NCBI GenBank assembly: GCA_948466345.1
Contig: CAOKAC010000008.1
Coordinates: forward strand, 29,362 to 93,361
DNA length: 64,000 bases
From: an uncultured Clostridia bacterium
Lineage (GTDB): Bacteria; Bacillota; Clostridia; Oscillospirales; CAG-272
Direction: 5' to 3'
Shown: positions 57,678 to 64,000 of the stretch, in pieces
How the letters are laid out: each line of letters opens with the position of its first letter
Position numbering within the stretch: position 1 is the first letter of the stretch
The notes under the pieces: model-generated
Databases searched by the model: none
Told to the model about the DNA's origin: nothing
The model's input: the letters and a program-made list of their open reading frames with translations, nothing else
Made by a program: the position numbers and the translations under genes

Positions 57678-58335
57678 ATAGCAGAGACTGGCCGTTGATC
57701 CGCAGCCGAAACCGCAGCCCCAGCTTTTCTGCCGCTTTGCGGCAGAGAACCATCCGCCCCAGAAAAATTTCAAAGTAGTCCATCACACTGCCATACTCCG
57801 TATCAATGGTCAGCATCAGCGTAATTTCCGTTTTGTCATCGCTGATTTCCAGGTTGGCATCCGTCACTGAATAATTTACCCTGTCGTGTATGTCAAAGCT
57901 GGCGATATCCGTGTTGCGAACCCGGCTGCGCCGCACGTCCGATTTGTCTGCCAAAATGAGCGCTGCCGAAATGTCGTTGATGGGTACGCCGGTACCTTCG
58001 TCATGATTTCCGATAGCTGAAACGATAGTAGCTACGTCCGCCGCATCCATATCCATGCTTCGCAGAATCCGAAAGGCCATTACCGCGCCGCTTTGGGAGT
58101 GATCCACCCGGTTTACCAGATTGCCGATATCGTGGAGATACGCCGCAATCTTTGCCAGTTCTACCGCATGGGAATCCGCGTTCATTTTGGTTAGAATATA
58201 GCTGGCGATTTGACTTACCTTGGTTACATGTGCGAAGCTGTGCTCTGTATAACCAAGGGCCGCCAGCGCCGCGTCCGCTCCTTCAATATAGGTTTTGATT
58301 TCCGCATTGTGCCGCAGCTGTTCGTAGGTGATCAT
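57676..58335 (-). CDS. HD-domain phosphohydrolase-like protein
   Basis: A 219-residue protein. The metal-binding HD motif is in AAYLHDIGNLVNRVDHSQSG, with H at SFAHVTKVSQIASYI before it and NHDEGTGVPINDISAALILA after, in the order of HD phosphohydrolases (YfbR/RelA-type folds). ATG 58335 (MITYEQLRHN) has GAGAGGG upstream; a longer frame overlaps miaA. The substrate is unknown. Confidence 0.82.
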   Translation of the reverse strand: MITYEQLRHNAEIKTYIEGADAALAALGYTEHSFAHVTKVSQIASYILTKMNADSHAVELAKIAAYLHDIGNLVNRVDHSQSGAVMAFRILRSMDMDAADVATIVSAIGNHDEGTGVPINDISAALILADKSDVRRSRVRNTDIASFDIHDRVNYSVTDANLEISDDKTEITLMLTIDTEYGSVMDYFEIFLGRMVLCRKAAEKLGLRFRLRINGQSLL

Positions 58336-58390
58336 AGGATTTCCCTCTCTTTGTTGCTTCATTGTATAGCAGTCCCCGCGAAAGCGCAAA

Positions 58391-59338
58391 TTATGCAAGC
58401 CTTTCGCATATCTCTTCCACTAACGCTTCTGTAGGGCGCATACGTCCATCTGTGTCTGCCTGAATAACCAGCGCGTCCGGATACCGCCGCATCCAGGTGA
58501 TCTGCCGCTTGGCGTATCGGCGTGTGTTTCTGCGAACGGCGTCTACCGCTTCCTCCAGCATGCATTCCCCTGCAAAGTAAGGCAAAAATTCCTTGTATCC
58601 GATGGCCTGTGCGGCGGGAGTGTTTCCCTGGAGAAGCTCCGCCTCGTACAGCGTTTTTACTTCCTTTAGCAGCCCTGACGCGAGCATATCGTCAACACGC
58701 CGGTCAATCCGCTCATATAACAGGGGCCTGGAAGAAAAGGAAAGCACCACCCGGGTGCATGCGTAGTTTGCTTCTGTATCGGGGGTTAGTCCCTGAAATT
58801 GCGATTTGGGAACGCCGGTAGTTTCATATATTTCCAGAGCGCGGATCACCCGACGCACATTGTTGGGATGAATTGCGGCTGCGGATGGAGGATCCACTGC
58901 TGCCAGCAATTGATGGAGAGCGTCTGCTCCCTTTTCTATAGCCACCGCTTCAAAGGCAGCACGCACCATTGGATTTTTTGTGCTGTCGGACAGGCCCGAT
59001 TCGTATAAAACTGCGTCCAGATACAGCCCTGTCCCCCCACAGAATACAGGAAGTTTGCCCCTGGAAAGAATCTCGTCTGCAATGGGTGCCGCCATGTCGG
59101 CGTAATCCGCGCAGGAAAAGTCTGCCGCCGGGGATACAACGCCGATCATATGGTGGGGTATTTCCCCCATTTCCTCCGGGGTAGGCGCTGCCGTGCCAAT
59201 AGACATACCTTTGTATACTTGCATGGAGTCATTAGAAATCACTTCCCCTGAAAGTGCGCGGGCTAGGGCAATGGCGAGAGCTGTTTTGCCGGAGGCAGTG
59301 GGGCCGAGAATCCCTACAATTTTTTGTTTGTGTTCCAT
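58391..59338 (-). CDS. miaA: tRNA dimethylallyltransferase
   Basis: A 315-residue enzyme that adds a dimethylallyl group to A37 of tRNAs reading UNN codons. P-loop GPTASGKTALAIALAR and VISNDSMQVYKGMSIGTAAP (D in the catalytic loop) mark the family; RYAKRQITWMRRYPDA is the C-terminal tRNA-binding part. It follows queA by 14 bp; both enzymes modify tRNA. Confidence 0.95.
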   Translation of the reverse strand: MEHKQKIVGILGPTASGKTALAIALARALSGEVISNDSMQVYKGMSIGTAAPTPEEMGEIPHHMIGVVSPAADFSCADYADMAAPIADEILSRGKLPVFCGGTGLYLDAVLYESGLSDSTKNPMVRAAFEAVAIEKGADALHQLLAAVDPPSAAAIHPNNVRRVIRALEIYETTGVPKSQFQGLTPDTEANYACTRVVLSFSSRPLLYERIDRRVDDMLASGLLKEVKTLYEAELLQGNTPAAQAIGYKEFLPYFAGECMLEEAVDAVRRNTRRYAKRQITWMRRYPDALVIQADTDGRMRPTEALVEEICERLA

Positions 59339-59352
59339 AAGCGGCTCCTATG

Positions 59353-60444
59353 TTATAAAATCAGCATTGCATCTCCAAAGCTGAAAAATCGATACTGCTC
59401 TGCCACCGCAGTATTATATGCGTTTAAAACCTTCTCCCGCCCGGCGAAGGCGGATACCAGCATTAATAGCGTGCTTTCCGGAAGGTGAAAATTGGTGATC
59501 AGCCCATCCACGATTTTAAATCGGTATCCAGGATAAATATAGATCCCGGTCTCCCCGGTATAAGGATGTAAAATGCCGTCTTCCCCAGCTGCACTTTCCA
59601 GTGTACGACAGGAGGTGGTTCCCACAGCAATAACCCTGCCGCCGGCAGCCCGCCGTGCATTGATCCGTTCGGCGCTTTCCTTGGAGACAGAAATATATTC
59701 TGCATGCATGGCGTGATCTTGAATATGTTCTTCTTTTACTGGCCGAAAGGTCCCAAGTCCCACGTGCAGCAGCACTGGCACAATGGCTGTTCCCTGTAGT
59801 CTCAGCTGATCCAGCAGATGCTTTGTAAAGTGCAGCCCCGCAGTAGGCGCGGCGGCAGAGCCTTCCACACGTGAGTATACCGTCTGATATCGTCCGGGAT
59901 CCTCCAACTTTTCTGTGATATAAGGGGGCAGAGGCATGGATCCAAGCTGATGTAAGGCCTCATATACCGTAGCTGTCTCGCAGGACAGGCGCACGATCCG
60001 CTGTCCGCCCTCTACGATATCTTCTACCGTAGCCTGCAGAACCCCTCCGCCAAAATCCAGAATATCTCCTATTTTGGCTCGTTTGCCTGGACCCGCCAGG
60101 GCCTGCCATACGTCTTTTTCCGTCTGCCGCAGCAGCAGCAGTTCGACTGGCGCGGTGCTGTCCGTTTTTTCCAGCCCGGCGTTCGTTGATTTATAAGCTC
60201 GCCGTCCTACGATTCTGGCAGGAATTACGCGGGTGTCGTTGATTACCAACACATCCTGCGGACGGATATATTCCAGAATATCCCGAAAAATCCGGTGTTG
60301 CAGTGCACCGCTTTTCCGATCCATTACGAGAAGGCGAGAGGCATCACGTGGAGTTACAGGTGTTTGTGCAATCTGTTCCGGCGGCAGATTGTAATGAAAA
60401 TCAGAAAGCGTCAAGGTGGTTTGCGGAAGTATATTTTTAATCAT
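59353..60444 (-). CDS. queA: S-adenosylmethionine:tRNA ribosyltransferase-isomerase
   Basis: A 363-residue enzyme of queuosine synthesis. It has LPPEQIAQTPVTPRDASRLL at the start, GLHFTKHLLDQL, GLGTFRPVKEEHIQDH and the C-terminal TNFHLPESTLLMLVSAFAG. ATG 60444 has GGGAG ten nt upstream; an alternative start at 60519 lies on top of the promoter. Other queuosine genes are not in this window. Confidence 0.94.
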   Translation of the reverse strand: MIKNILPQTTLTLSDFHYNLPPEQIAQTPVTPRDASRLLVMDRKSGALQHRIFRDILEYIRPQDVLVINDTRVIPARIVGRRAYKSTNAGLEKTDSTAPVELLLLRQTEKDVWQALAGPGKRAKIGDILDFGGGVLQATVEDIVEGGQRIVRLSCETATVYEALHQLGSMPLPPYITEKLEDPGRYQTVYSRVEGSAAAPTAGLHFTKHLLDQLRLQGTAIVPVLLHVGLGTFRPVKEEHIQDHAMHAEYISVSKESAERINARRAAGGRVIAVGTTSCRTLESAAGEDGILHPYTGETGIYIYPGYRFKIVDGLITNFHLPESTLLMLVSAFAGREKVLNAYNTAVAEQYRFFSFGDAMLIL

Positions 60445-60490
60445 AAGCGAATTGCTCCCAAGATTGATATATAATAAAATGGAATACTTT

Positions 60491-60519
60491 AGTATAGCAT
60501 AAAAAGTCCACCGCTTCAA
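60491..60519 (-). promoter_or_regulatory. queA promoter
   Basis: On the minus strand TTGAAG (60519-60514) and TATACT (60496-60491) with a 17-bp spacer and an extended TG element (TTTATGCTATACT), the same wording as at dnaA. Confidence 0.7.
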
Positions 60520-60588
60520 TGGATTTTTTCTTTAAAATAGGGGCACAATACCAATTGAAAATCATTCCGGCGGCAAGGGGGAGGATAT

Positions 60589-62640
60589 ATGGAAATTCGG
60601 GACTTTTTAAAACCGGAGGGTATTTTAATTGGATGCGGTGCATCCGACAAGAAAAGCGTTTTGGACACGCTGGTGGAGCTTCATGACCGATGCGGGAATT
60701 TGAAAAATGCCGCCGCTTACTATGAACAGGTGCTGGTTCGTGAGGAGGAAGGCACGACTGCAGTAGGCGGCGCTACCGCCATTCCGCATGCCCAGGGCAG
60801 TGCGGTACGGCGGACGGGTCTGTGTGCTATAACGCTTCAGGAGGGCATACAATGGGGTGCTCCGGACGGCGGTCCGGTACAACTAATCTTTTTAATCGCC
60901 GCCCCTGGACAGGGCAGCGAGCATCTTGCTGTTTTATCCCGCCTGATCACCATGCTGATGAACAAATCTGTAGCACGGGCACTAATCCGGGCAGAAAGTC
61001 CGGAAGCGTTTCTGGCAATTTTAGAGGAAGAAGAGAACGGGCGCCGGATGGAACCCCATAAAATTCCTATGCCCAGCCCCCGTAAGTTCCCCCCGGATTG
61101 GACAAATGTGCAGAATGTGGAATTTGGCGCGGAGCAGGCCTTTAGTCCCCAAGATTTTTACCGGGTTTTGGCAGTGGTGTCCCAGAGTGCAGGAGAAGCC
61201 ATGCAGGACAACGGATATGTCTATATGGCAACACAAGCGCTGCATTCCGCTGCAGTGCAGGTTGGCGCCTCTATAAAAGTGGAGACACATGGTAGAGAGG
61301 GCGTAGAAAACACGTTCACGCCGAGAGAAATCGAGCAGGCAGAGGCGGTTGTCATTGTGTCGGACGCGCCTGTAGATATGGCCCGTTTTGACGGGAAGCA
61401 TGTGGTGCGGGGTAGTTTAGGTGACGGAATTCGCTCCGGTGAGAAAATGCTCCGTCGGGCGCTCTCCGACACGGCCTCTGTATACCATCATAATACACCC
61501 CGGCAAAAAAACGGAGGAGAGCGAGCCAAAAAAGAAAAACGTGCTTTTGTGCTGCCCTCCCTTTCCCAATTTTTACAGGCGGGTGCGGTCCACGTACTTC
61601 CCTTTTACGCTGCAGGCGGTCTTTTACGGCTTATCGGTTTTTTCATTGATCTTTTTACGGGTGCGTCTTATACGGAGTCTTTTGGATACTCTACGCCGGC
61701 ATCAGCGCTTTTCTACACAGTGGGGACGATGCTGCTTTCCCTGGCTCTACCCGTTTTATCGGCATCCATCGCTCAGGCTATGGCAGGGAAATGGGCCTTT
61801 GTACCCGGCTTTACCGGCGGCCTCCTAGCGGTGGCCGGTACCACTTTGTATACAATTGAAGGCGGAATTTCCTCCGGTTTGTTCGGCGCGTTGCTGGCGG
61901 GACTTTCTGCCGGTGTGCTGGTAAGACTTTTGCAAAAGGTATTTTCCAGACTGCCGGACGGTGTGTCCGGTTTTATGTATACCTTTTTGGGTGCACTTCT
62001 TGCCGGAACCGCTGTTTGCGGGGTGAATCCCTTAGCGGCAGCATTGTACGACGGTGCGTATTGGCTGATTGGTATTGCGGCGGACGCCAGCGGTATTCTG
62101 CTTGGTGCGCTGCTTGGGATGTGCGCCGCGGTGGATATGGGTGGTCCCCTTACCCAGGCTGCACATGCGTTTGCCTATGCCGTCGGCAACCCGAATGCCC
62201 TTGCTGCATTGGCAGCGGCGACCATTACGGCGCCATTGGCTATTGCATTGGCCTGTGTCGTCTTTCGTGGGCGCTTTCCTATGCCCCAACGGCAAATCGG
62301 ACCGGTAAACTTTTTCCTTGGAATAGGCGGAATTATCCAGGGCGGCATTCCTTACGCTGCTGCTGCACCAGTACGGATTCTTCCCGGATGTGTTATAGGA
62401 AGCGCGGTTACCGGCGCACTGACTGCAGCATTTGCGTGTTCCGCCGCTTCTGTCGGCGGGGGGATGCTGACTTTTGGCTCTATGACGGGATGGATGTATG
62501 CCCTGCTGTCTGTGACTGCCGGTACGATTATCGGTATGTTTCTGCTTGGCGCACTGGGAAAAGTACACACGCCGGAGCGTGATGGAAAGAGCGTTTCTCC
62601 TCCAAAGGCTGCGGTAATACAACAAAAATCCGTTTCTTGA
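60589..62640 (+). CDS. Fructose-type PTS permease EIIABC with aberrant EIIB
   Basis: A 683-residue fusion. EIIA (about 1-150) keeps the phospho-histidine in TAIPHAQGSA (His67). EIIB (about 188-290) is recognisable by QVGASIKVETHGREGVENTF but the usual active-site segment CPTGIAHT is replaced by SQSAGEAMQDNGYV (residues 198-211), with no cysteine anywhere in the domain. EIIC (about 325-665) has DMGGPLTQAAHAFA but the conserved GITEGAIPFAAxDP reads GIIQGGIPYAAAAP: Glu to Gln584 and Asp to Ala593. It therefore looks unable to phosphorylate sugar by the usual route. Divergent from queA, followed by an HPr gene. Confidence 0.85.
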   Translation: MEIRDFLKPEGILIGCGASDKKSVLDTLVELHDRCGNLKNAAAYYEQVLVREEEGTTAVGGATAIPHAQGSAVRRTGLCAITLQEGIQWGAPDGGPVQLIFLIAAPGQGSEHLAVLSRLITMLMNKSVARALIRAESPEAFLAILEEEENGRRMEPHKIPMPSPRKFPPDWTNVQNVEFGAEQAFSPQDFYRVLAVVSQSAGEAMQDNGYVYMATQALHSAAVQVGASIKVETHGREGVENTFTPREIEQAEAVVIVSDAPVDMARFDGKHVVRGSLGDGIRSGEKMLRRALSDTASVYHHNTPRQKNGGERAKKEKRAFVLPSLSQFLQAGAVHVLPFYAAGGLLRLIGFFIDLFTGASYTESFGYSTPASALFYTVGTMLLSLALPVLSASIAQAMAGKWAFVPGFTGGLLAVAGTTLYTIEGGISSGLFGALLAGLSAGVLVRLLQKVFSRLPDGVSGFMYTFLGALLAGTAVCGVNPLAAALYDGAYWLIGIAADASGILLGALLGMCAAVDMGGPLTQAAHAFAYAVGNPNALAALAAATITAPLAIALACVVFRGRFPMPQRQIGPVNFFLGIGGIIQGGIPYAAAAPVRILPGCVIGSAVTGALTAAFACSAASVGGGMLTFGSMTGWMYALLSVTAGTIIGMFLLGALGKVHTPERDGKSVSPPKAAVIQQKSVS

Positions 62641-62716
62641 AAACACGGTGTGAAGGAATGCGAAGATTTGCGTTTTTACACCTGCATTCGATTCTTATAT
62701 TTTAAGGAAGATTCAT

Positions 62717-62983
62717 ATGGTTTTTGAAAATGTGACAATGAGAAATCCACAGGGGCTGCACCTTCGGCCGGCCATGACCTTTGCAAACCGCATGTCTCGG
62801 TATGATTCCCACATCCGATTAGAGGTGGGCGAGCGTGTGGCGGATGGAAAAAGTTTAGTAAGCCTTATTTCGGCGGGTATCGGCAGTGAGTCTCAGGTGA
62901 AGATTATTTGCGATGGACCGGATGAGGAAGAAATGCTTTGCCGCGCTGCCGCCCTGCTCCAGGGAAAATCCGGGGAACTGTAA
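62717..62983 (+). CDS. HPr-family phosphocarrier protein
   Basis: An 88-residue HPr-type protein. The phospho-histidine motif is NPQGLHLRPAMTFA (His15), and the regulatory serine site appears as KSLVSLISAGI, close to the KSIMGVMSLG of standard HPr though VS replaces MG. AAGGAAG lies upstream at good distance. It sits 76 bp behind the PTS permease; no ptsI follows in this window. Could be the general HPr or a specialised homologue. Confidence 0.85.
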   Translation: MVFENVTMRNPQGLHLRPAMTFANRMSRYDSHIRLEVGERVADGKSLVSLISAGIGSESQVKIICDGPDEEEMLCRAAALLQGKSGEL

Positions 62984-62992
62984 AGGGATGCG

Positions 62993-63096
62993 CGATGGGA
63001 GCATTTGGGTGCGTAACGTGTGGAAAGGTAAAAACGGTGTCGAACCCGGCTGTCGATAAAAACTTTGGGAAACCCTATTGACATATGCTCCCATCG
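62993..63096. repeat. 12-bp inverted repeat spanning the tRNA promoter
   Basis: Left arm CGATGGGAGCAT at 62993-63004, right arm ATGCTCCCATCG at 63085-63096, perfect match, 80 bp apart. The right arm lies inside the spacer of the tRNA promoter. No gene lies between them. Function unknown; candidates are a long-range stem, a regulator site pair or a remnant of a small element. Confidence 0.45.
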
Positions 63097-63106
63097 GTGC
63101 TATAAT
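63078..63106 (+). promoter_or_regulatory. tRNA operon promoter
   Basis: TTGACA at 63078-63083 and TATAAT at 63101-63106, both exact consensus, spacer 17 bp; about 94 bp upstream of tRNA-Leu. Confidence 0.88.
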
Positions 63107-63199
63107 AATGAAGTCCAAAACGAGGAGGCTTCTGTCGGGCATCCTTTCAGAACTGCAACGGTCCTGTAGTGTGCAGCGGACCAATGCGTATACCGGCGT

Positions 63200-63288
63200 G
63201 CCGGAATGGCGGAATAGGTAGACGCCTTGGACTTAAAATCCAATGCGACGAAAGTCGCGTACCGGTTCGATTCCGGTTTCCGGCACCA
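63200..63288 (+). tRNA. tRNA-Leu (anticodon UAA)
   Basis: Starts GCCGGAA and ends TTCCGGC-ACCA, forming the acceptor stem; the anticodon stem TTGGA/TCCAA holds the loop CTTAAAA (anticodon TAA). A long variable arm (TGCGACGAAAGTCGCG) is as expected for tRNA-Leu. T loop GGTTCGATTCC is present and CCA is encoded. Length 89 nt. Confidence 0.95.
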
Positions 63289-63320
63289 GCGACAGGACTC
63301 TTAGACAAATTATTTTATAT

Positions 63321-63398
<78 letters not shown>

Positions 63399-63401
63399 AC
63401 T

Positions 63402-63434
63402 AAAACCTTGTAATCTCAATGATTACAAGGTTTT
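63402..63434 (+). terminator. Terminator of the tRNA operon
   Basis: 14-bp perfect stem AAAACCTTGTAATC / GATTACAAGGTTTT with a TCAAT loop and a following T. Confidence 0.9.
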
Positions 63435-63558
63435 TCGTTTCTCTTATGTTTCTTTTCTAAAAAGTCATAAAATTAGTATAAGTGGGGGTATTACGATTTT
63501 ACGACAAATATGTTACTATAACTAGGAAAAATAAAATTGTACTATTTAAGGAGTGCTT

Positions 63559-63768
63559 ATGAAAAAGGCAAAAATAGTAGTAAGAGAAAAGATTTTTGGT
63601 ATTAACGATGATATAGGGTTGTGTGCCTTAGACGGTTATTATGAAAGTCCTACTGTTGCATTTGAAGATACAGCAACAAAGGATGAAATGCTTGATAAAA
63701 TAGAAAAAATTATACAAGACAAATACGACACTTTTCTTGCTGATTCCATTGAACTTAAAGTATTTTAG
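63559..63768 (+). CDS. Small AT-rich gene, unknown
   Basis: A 69-residue protein (MKKAKIVVREKIFGINDDIG at the start) with AAGGAG just upstream. It is acidic, without membrane segments, and has a helix-rich C-terminus (TKDEMLDKIEKIIQDKYDTF). It is clearly more AT-rich than most of the window. Its stop overlaps by 4 bp the stop of the RHS fragment on the other strand. I do not recognise it; it could be an accessory or immunity-type gene that came with the RHS region. Confidence 0.6.
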   Translation: MKKAKIVVREKIFGINDDIGLCALDGYYESPTVAFEDTATKDEMLDKIEKIIQDKYDTFLADSIELKVF

Positions 63769-64000
63769 TGGATATTTAACTGCCCGTTGTAGCCGAAGAT
63801 CAGGTTGCTGTCACCGGTACGCTCCACTGTACTGCCGTATGCGTCATACTTGACGGTATCGGTAATGTTGCCGTCCATGTCTGTAACCGCAACCACACTG
63901 CCCCGGTAGTCGTAGTGGTAGAATCGGTACTCCCCATCGCATACGGACCACAGGAGCCCGTCGGCGCCGTATGCGTATGTGGTGTCCTTTTCCAAATGGT
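63765..64000 (-). CDS. RHS-repeat protein, C-terminal fragment at window edge
   Basis: Open at the right edge of the window; the last 78 codons are visible. They show the RHS core end: YAYGADGLLWSVCDGEYRFY, HYDYRGSVVAVTDMDGNITD, TVKYDAYGSTVERTGD and IFGYNGQ. Normally a YxxARYY-type tail and a variable toxin tip follow FGYNGQ, but here the frame reads only LNIH and stops. It is therefore either a truncated remnant or a core whose tip has been lost by recombination at about 63780. Confidence 0.7.
   Translation of the reverse strand, partial: HLEKDTTYAYGADGLLWSVCDGEYRFYHYDYRGSVVAVTDMDGNITDTVKYDAYGSTVERTGDSNLIFGYNGQLNIH

Overview
The window is chromosomal DNA from a Gram-positive, low-to-mid GC member of the Firmicutes, most likely an anaerobic Clostridia-type (Oscillospirales-like) bacterium. 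The pointers are remB beside gyrB/gyrA, the rpmH-rnpA-yidD-yidC-jag cluster, a chromosomal parAB pair, strong AGGAGG-type ribosome binding sites, a lipobox lipoprotein and no outer-membrane genes. The taxonomic call is inference; there is no rRNA here.

Layout. 1-690 is AT-rich and holds two XRE-type regulators with palindromic operator-like sites. 690-2,300 holds a small Cys-rich protein, a YpsA/SLOG-type protein and a lipoprotein. 2,300-10,380 is the replication block, all on the minus strand: dnaA, a DnaA-box-rich intergenic region (putative oriC), dnaN, remB, gyrB, gyrA. The S4-domain gene and recF that often sit between dnaN and remB are absent at that spot. 10,500-12,950 is rbfA-nrnA-truB. 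13,000-20,800 is one long minus-strand run parA-parB-serS-(membrane protein)-(MORN protein)-cysE-(CPBP protease)-cysS, and the run ends at an exact parS sequence at the centre of a 40-bp perfect palindrome.

20,850-32,240 holds nucleoside catabolism (deoC-deoD), a TepA/ClpP-like protease, pyrG, a glutamine-synthetase-like protein that lacks key metal ligands, an aconitase-family hydratase and uvrA. 32,400-35,800 is rpmH-rnpA-yidD-yidC-jag. 35,900-45,450 holds glf, trmD-rimM-radC with a DUF2079 membrane protein, a small membrane protein, tilS, hpt and ftsH. 45,580-50,500 encodes a Gld-type ABC system (ATPase, permease, GldG-like and DUF4340 proteins) with a 31-residue peptide gene inside it. 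50,500-63,000 holds a pyridoxal-type kinase, mntP, trmB, an HAAS-like/DUF4097 membrane pair, a TSCPD protein, a GH31 glycosidase, an HD protein, miaA, queA, an unusual fructose-type PTS permease and an HPr. The right end has tRNA-Leu(UAA), an initiator tRNA-Met, a small AT-rich gene and the cut-off end of an RHS-repeat protein.

The most interesting unexplained signal is a pair of about 106-109 nt leaders, 22,808-22,913 and 53,062-53,170. They precede two unrelated plus-strand genes (tepA-like, and the HAAS/DUF4097 operon). Both fold into the same three hairpins, differ by pair-preserving changes in the stems, and end exactly at the Shine-Dalgarno sequence. I do not recognise them as a known riboswitch class.

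Other points worth checking: the fructose-type PTS protein lacks the EIIB phospho-cysteine and conserved EIIC acidic residues; the glutamine-synthetase-like protein looks catalytically dead; GyrA carries Ala/Gly at the two main quinolone-determining positions; the initiator tRNA has an extra base in its T stem; and rpmH-rnpA and parAB point toward, not away from, the dnaA-dnaN origin region.
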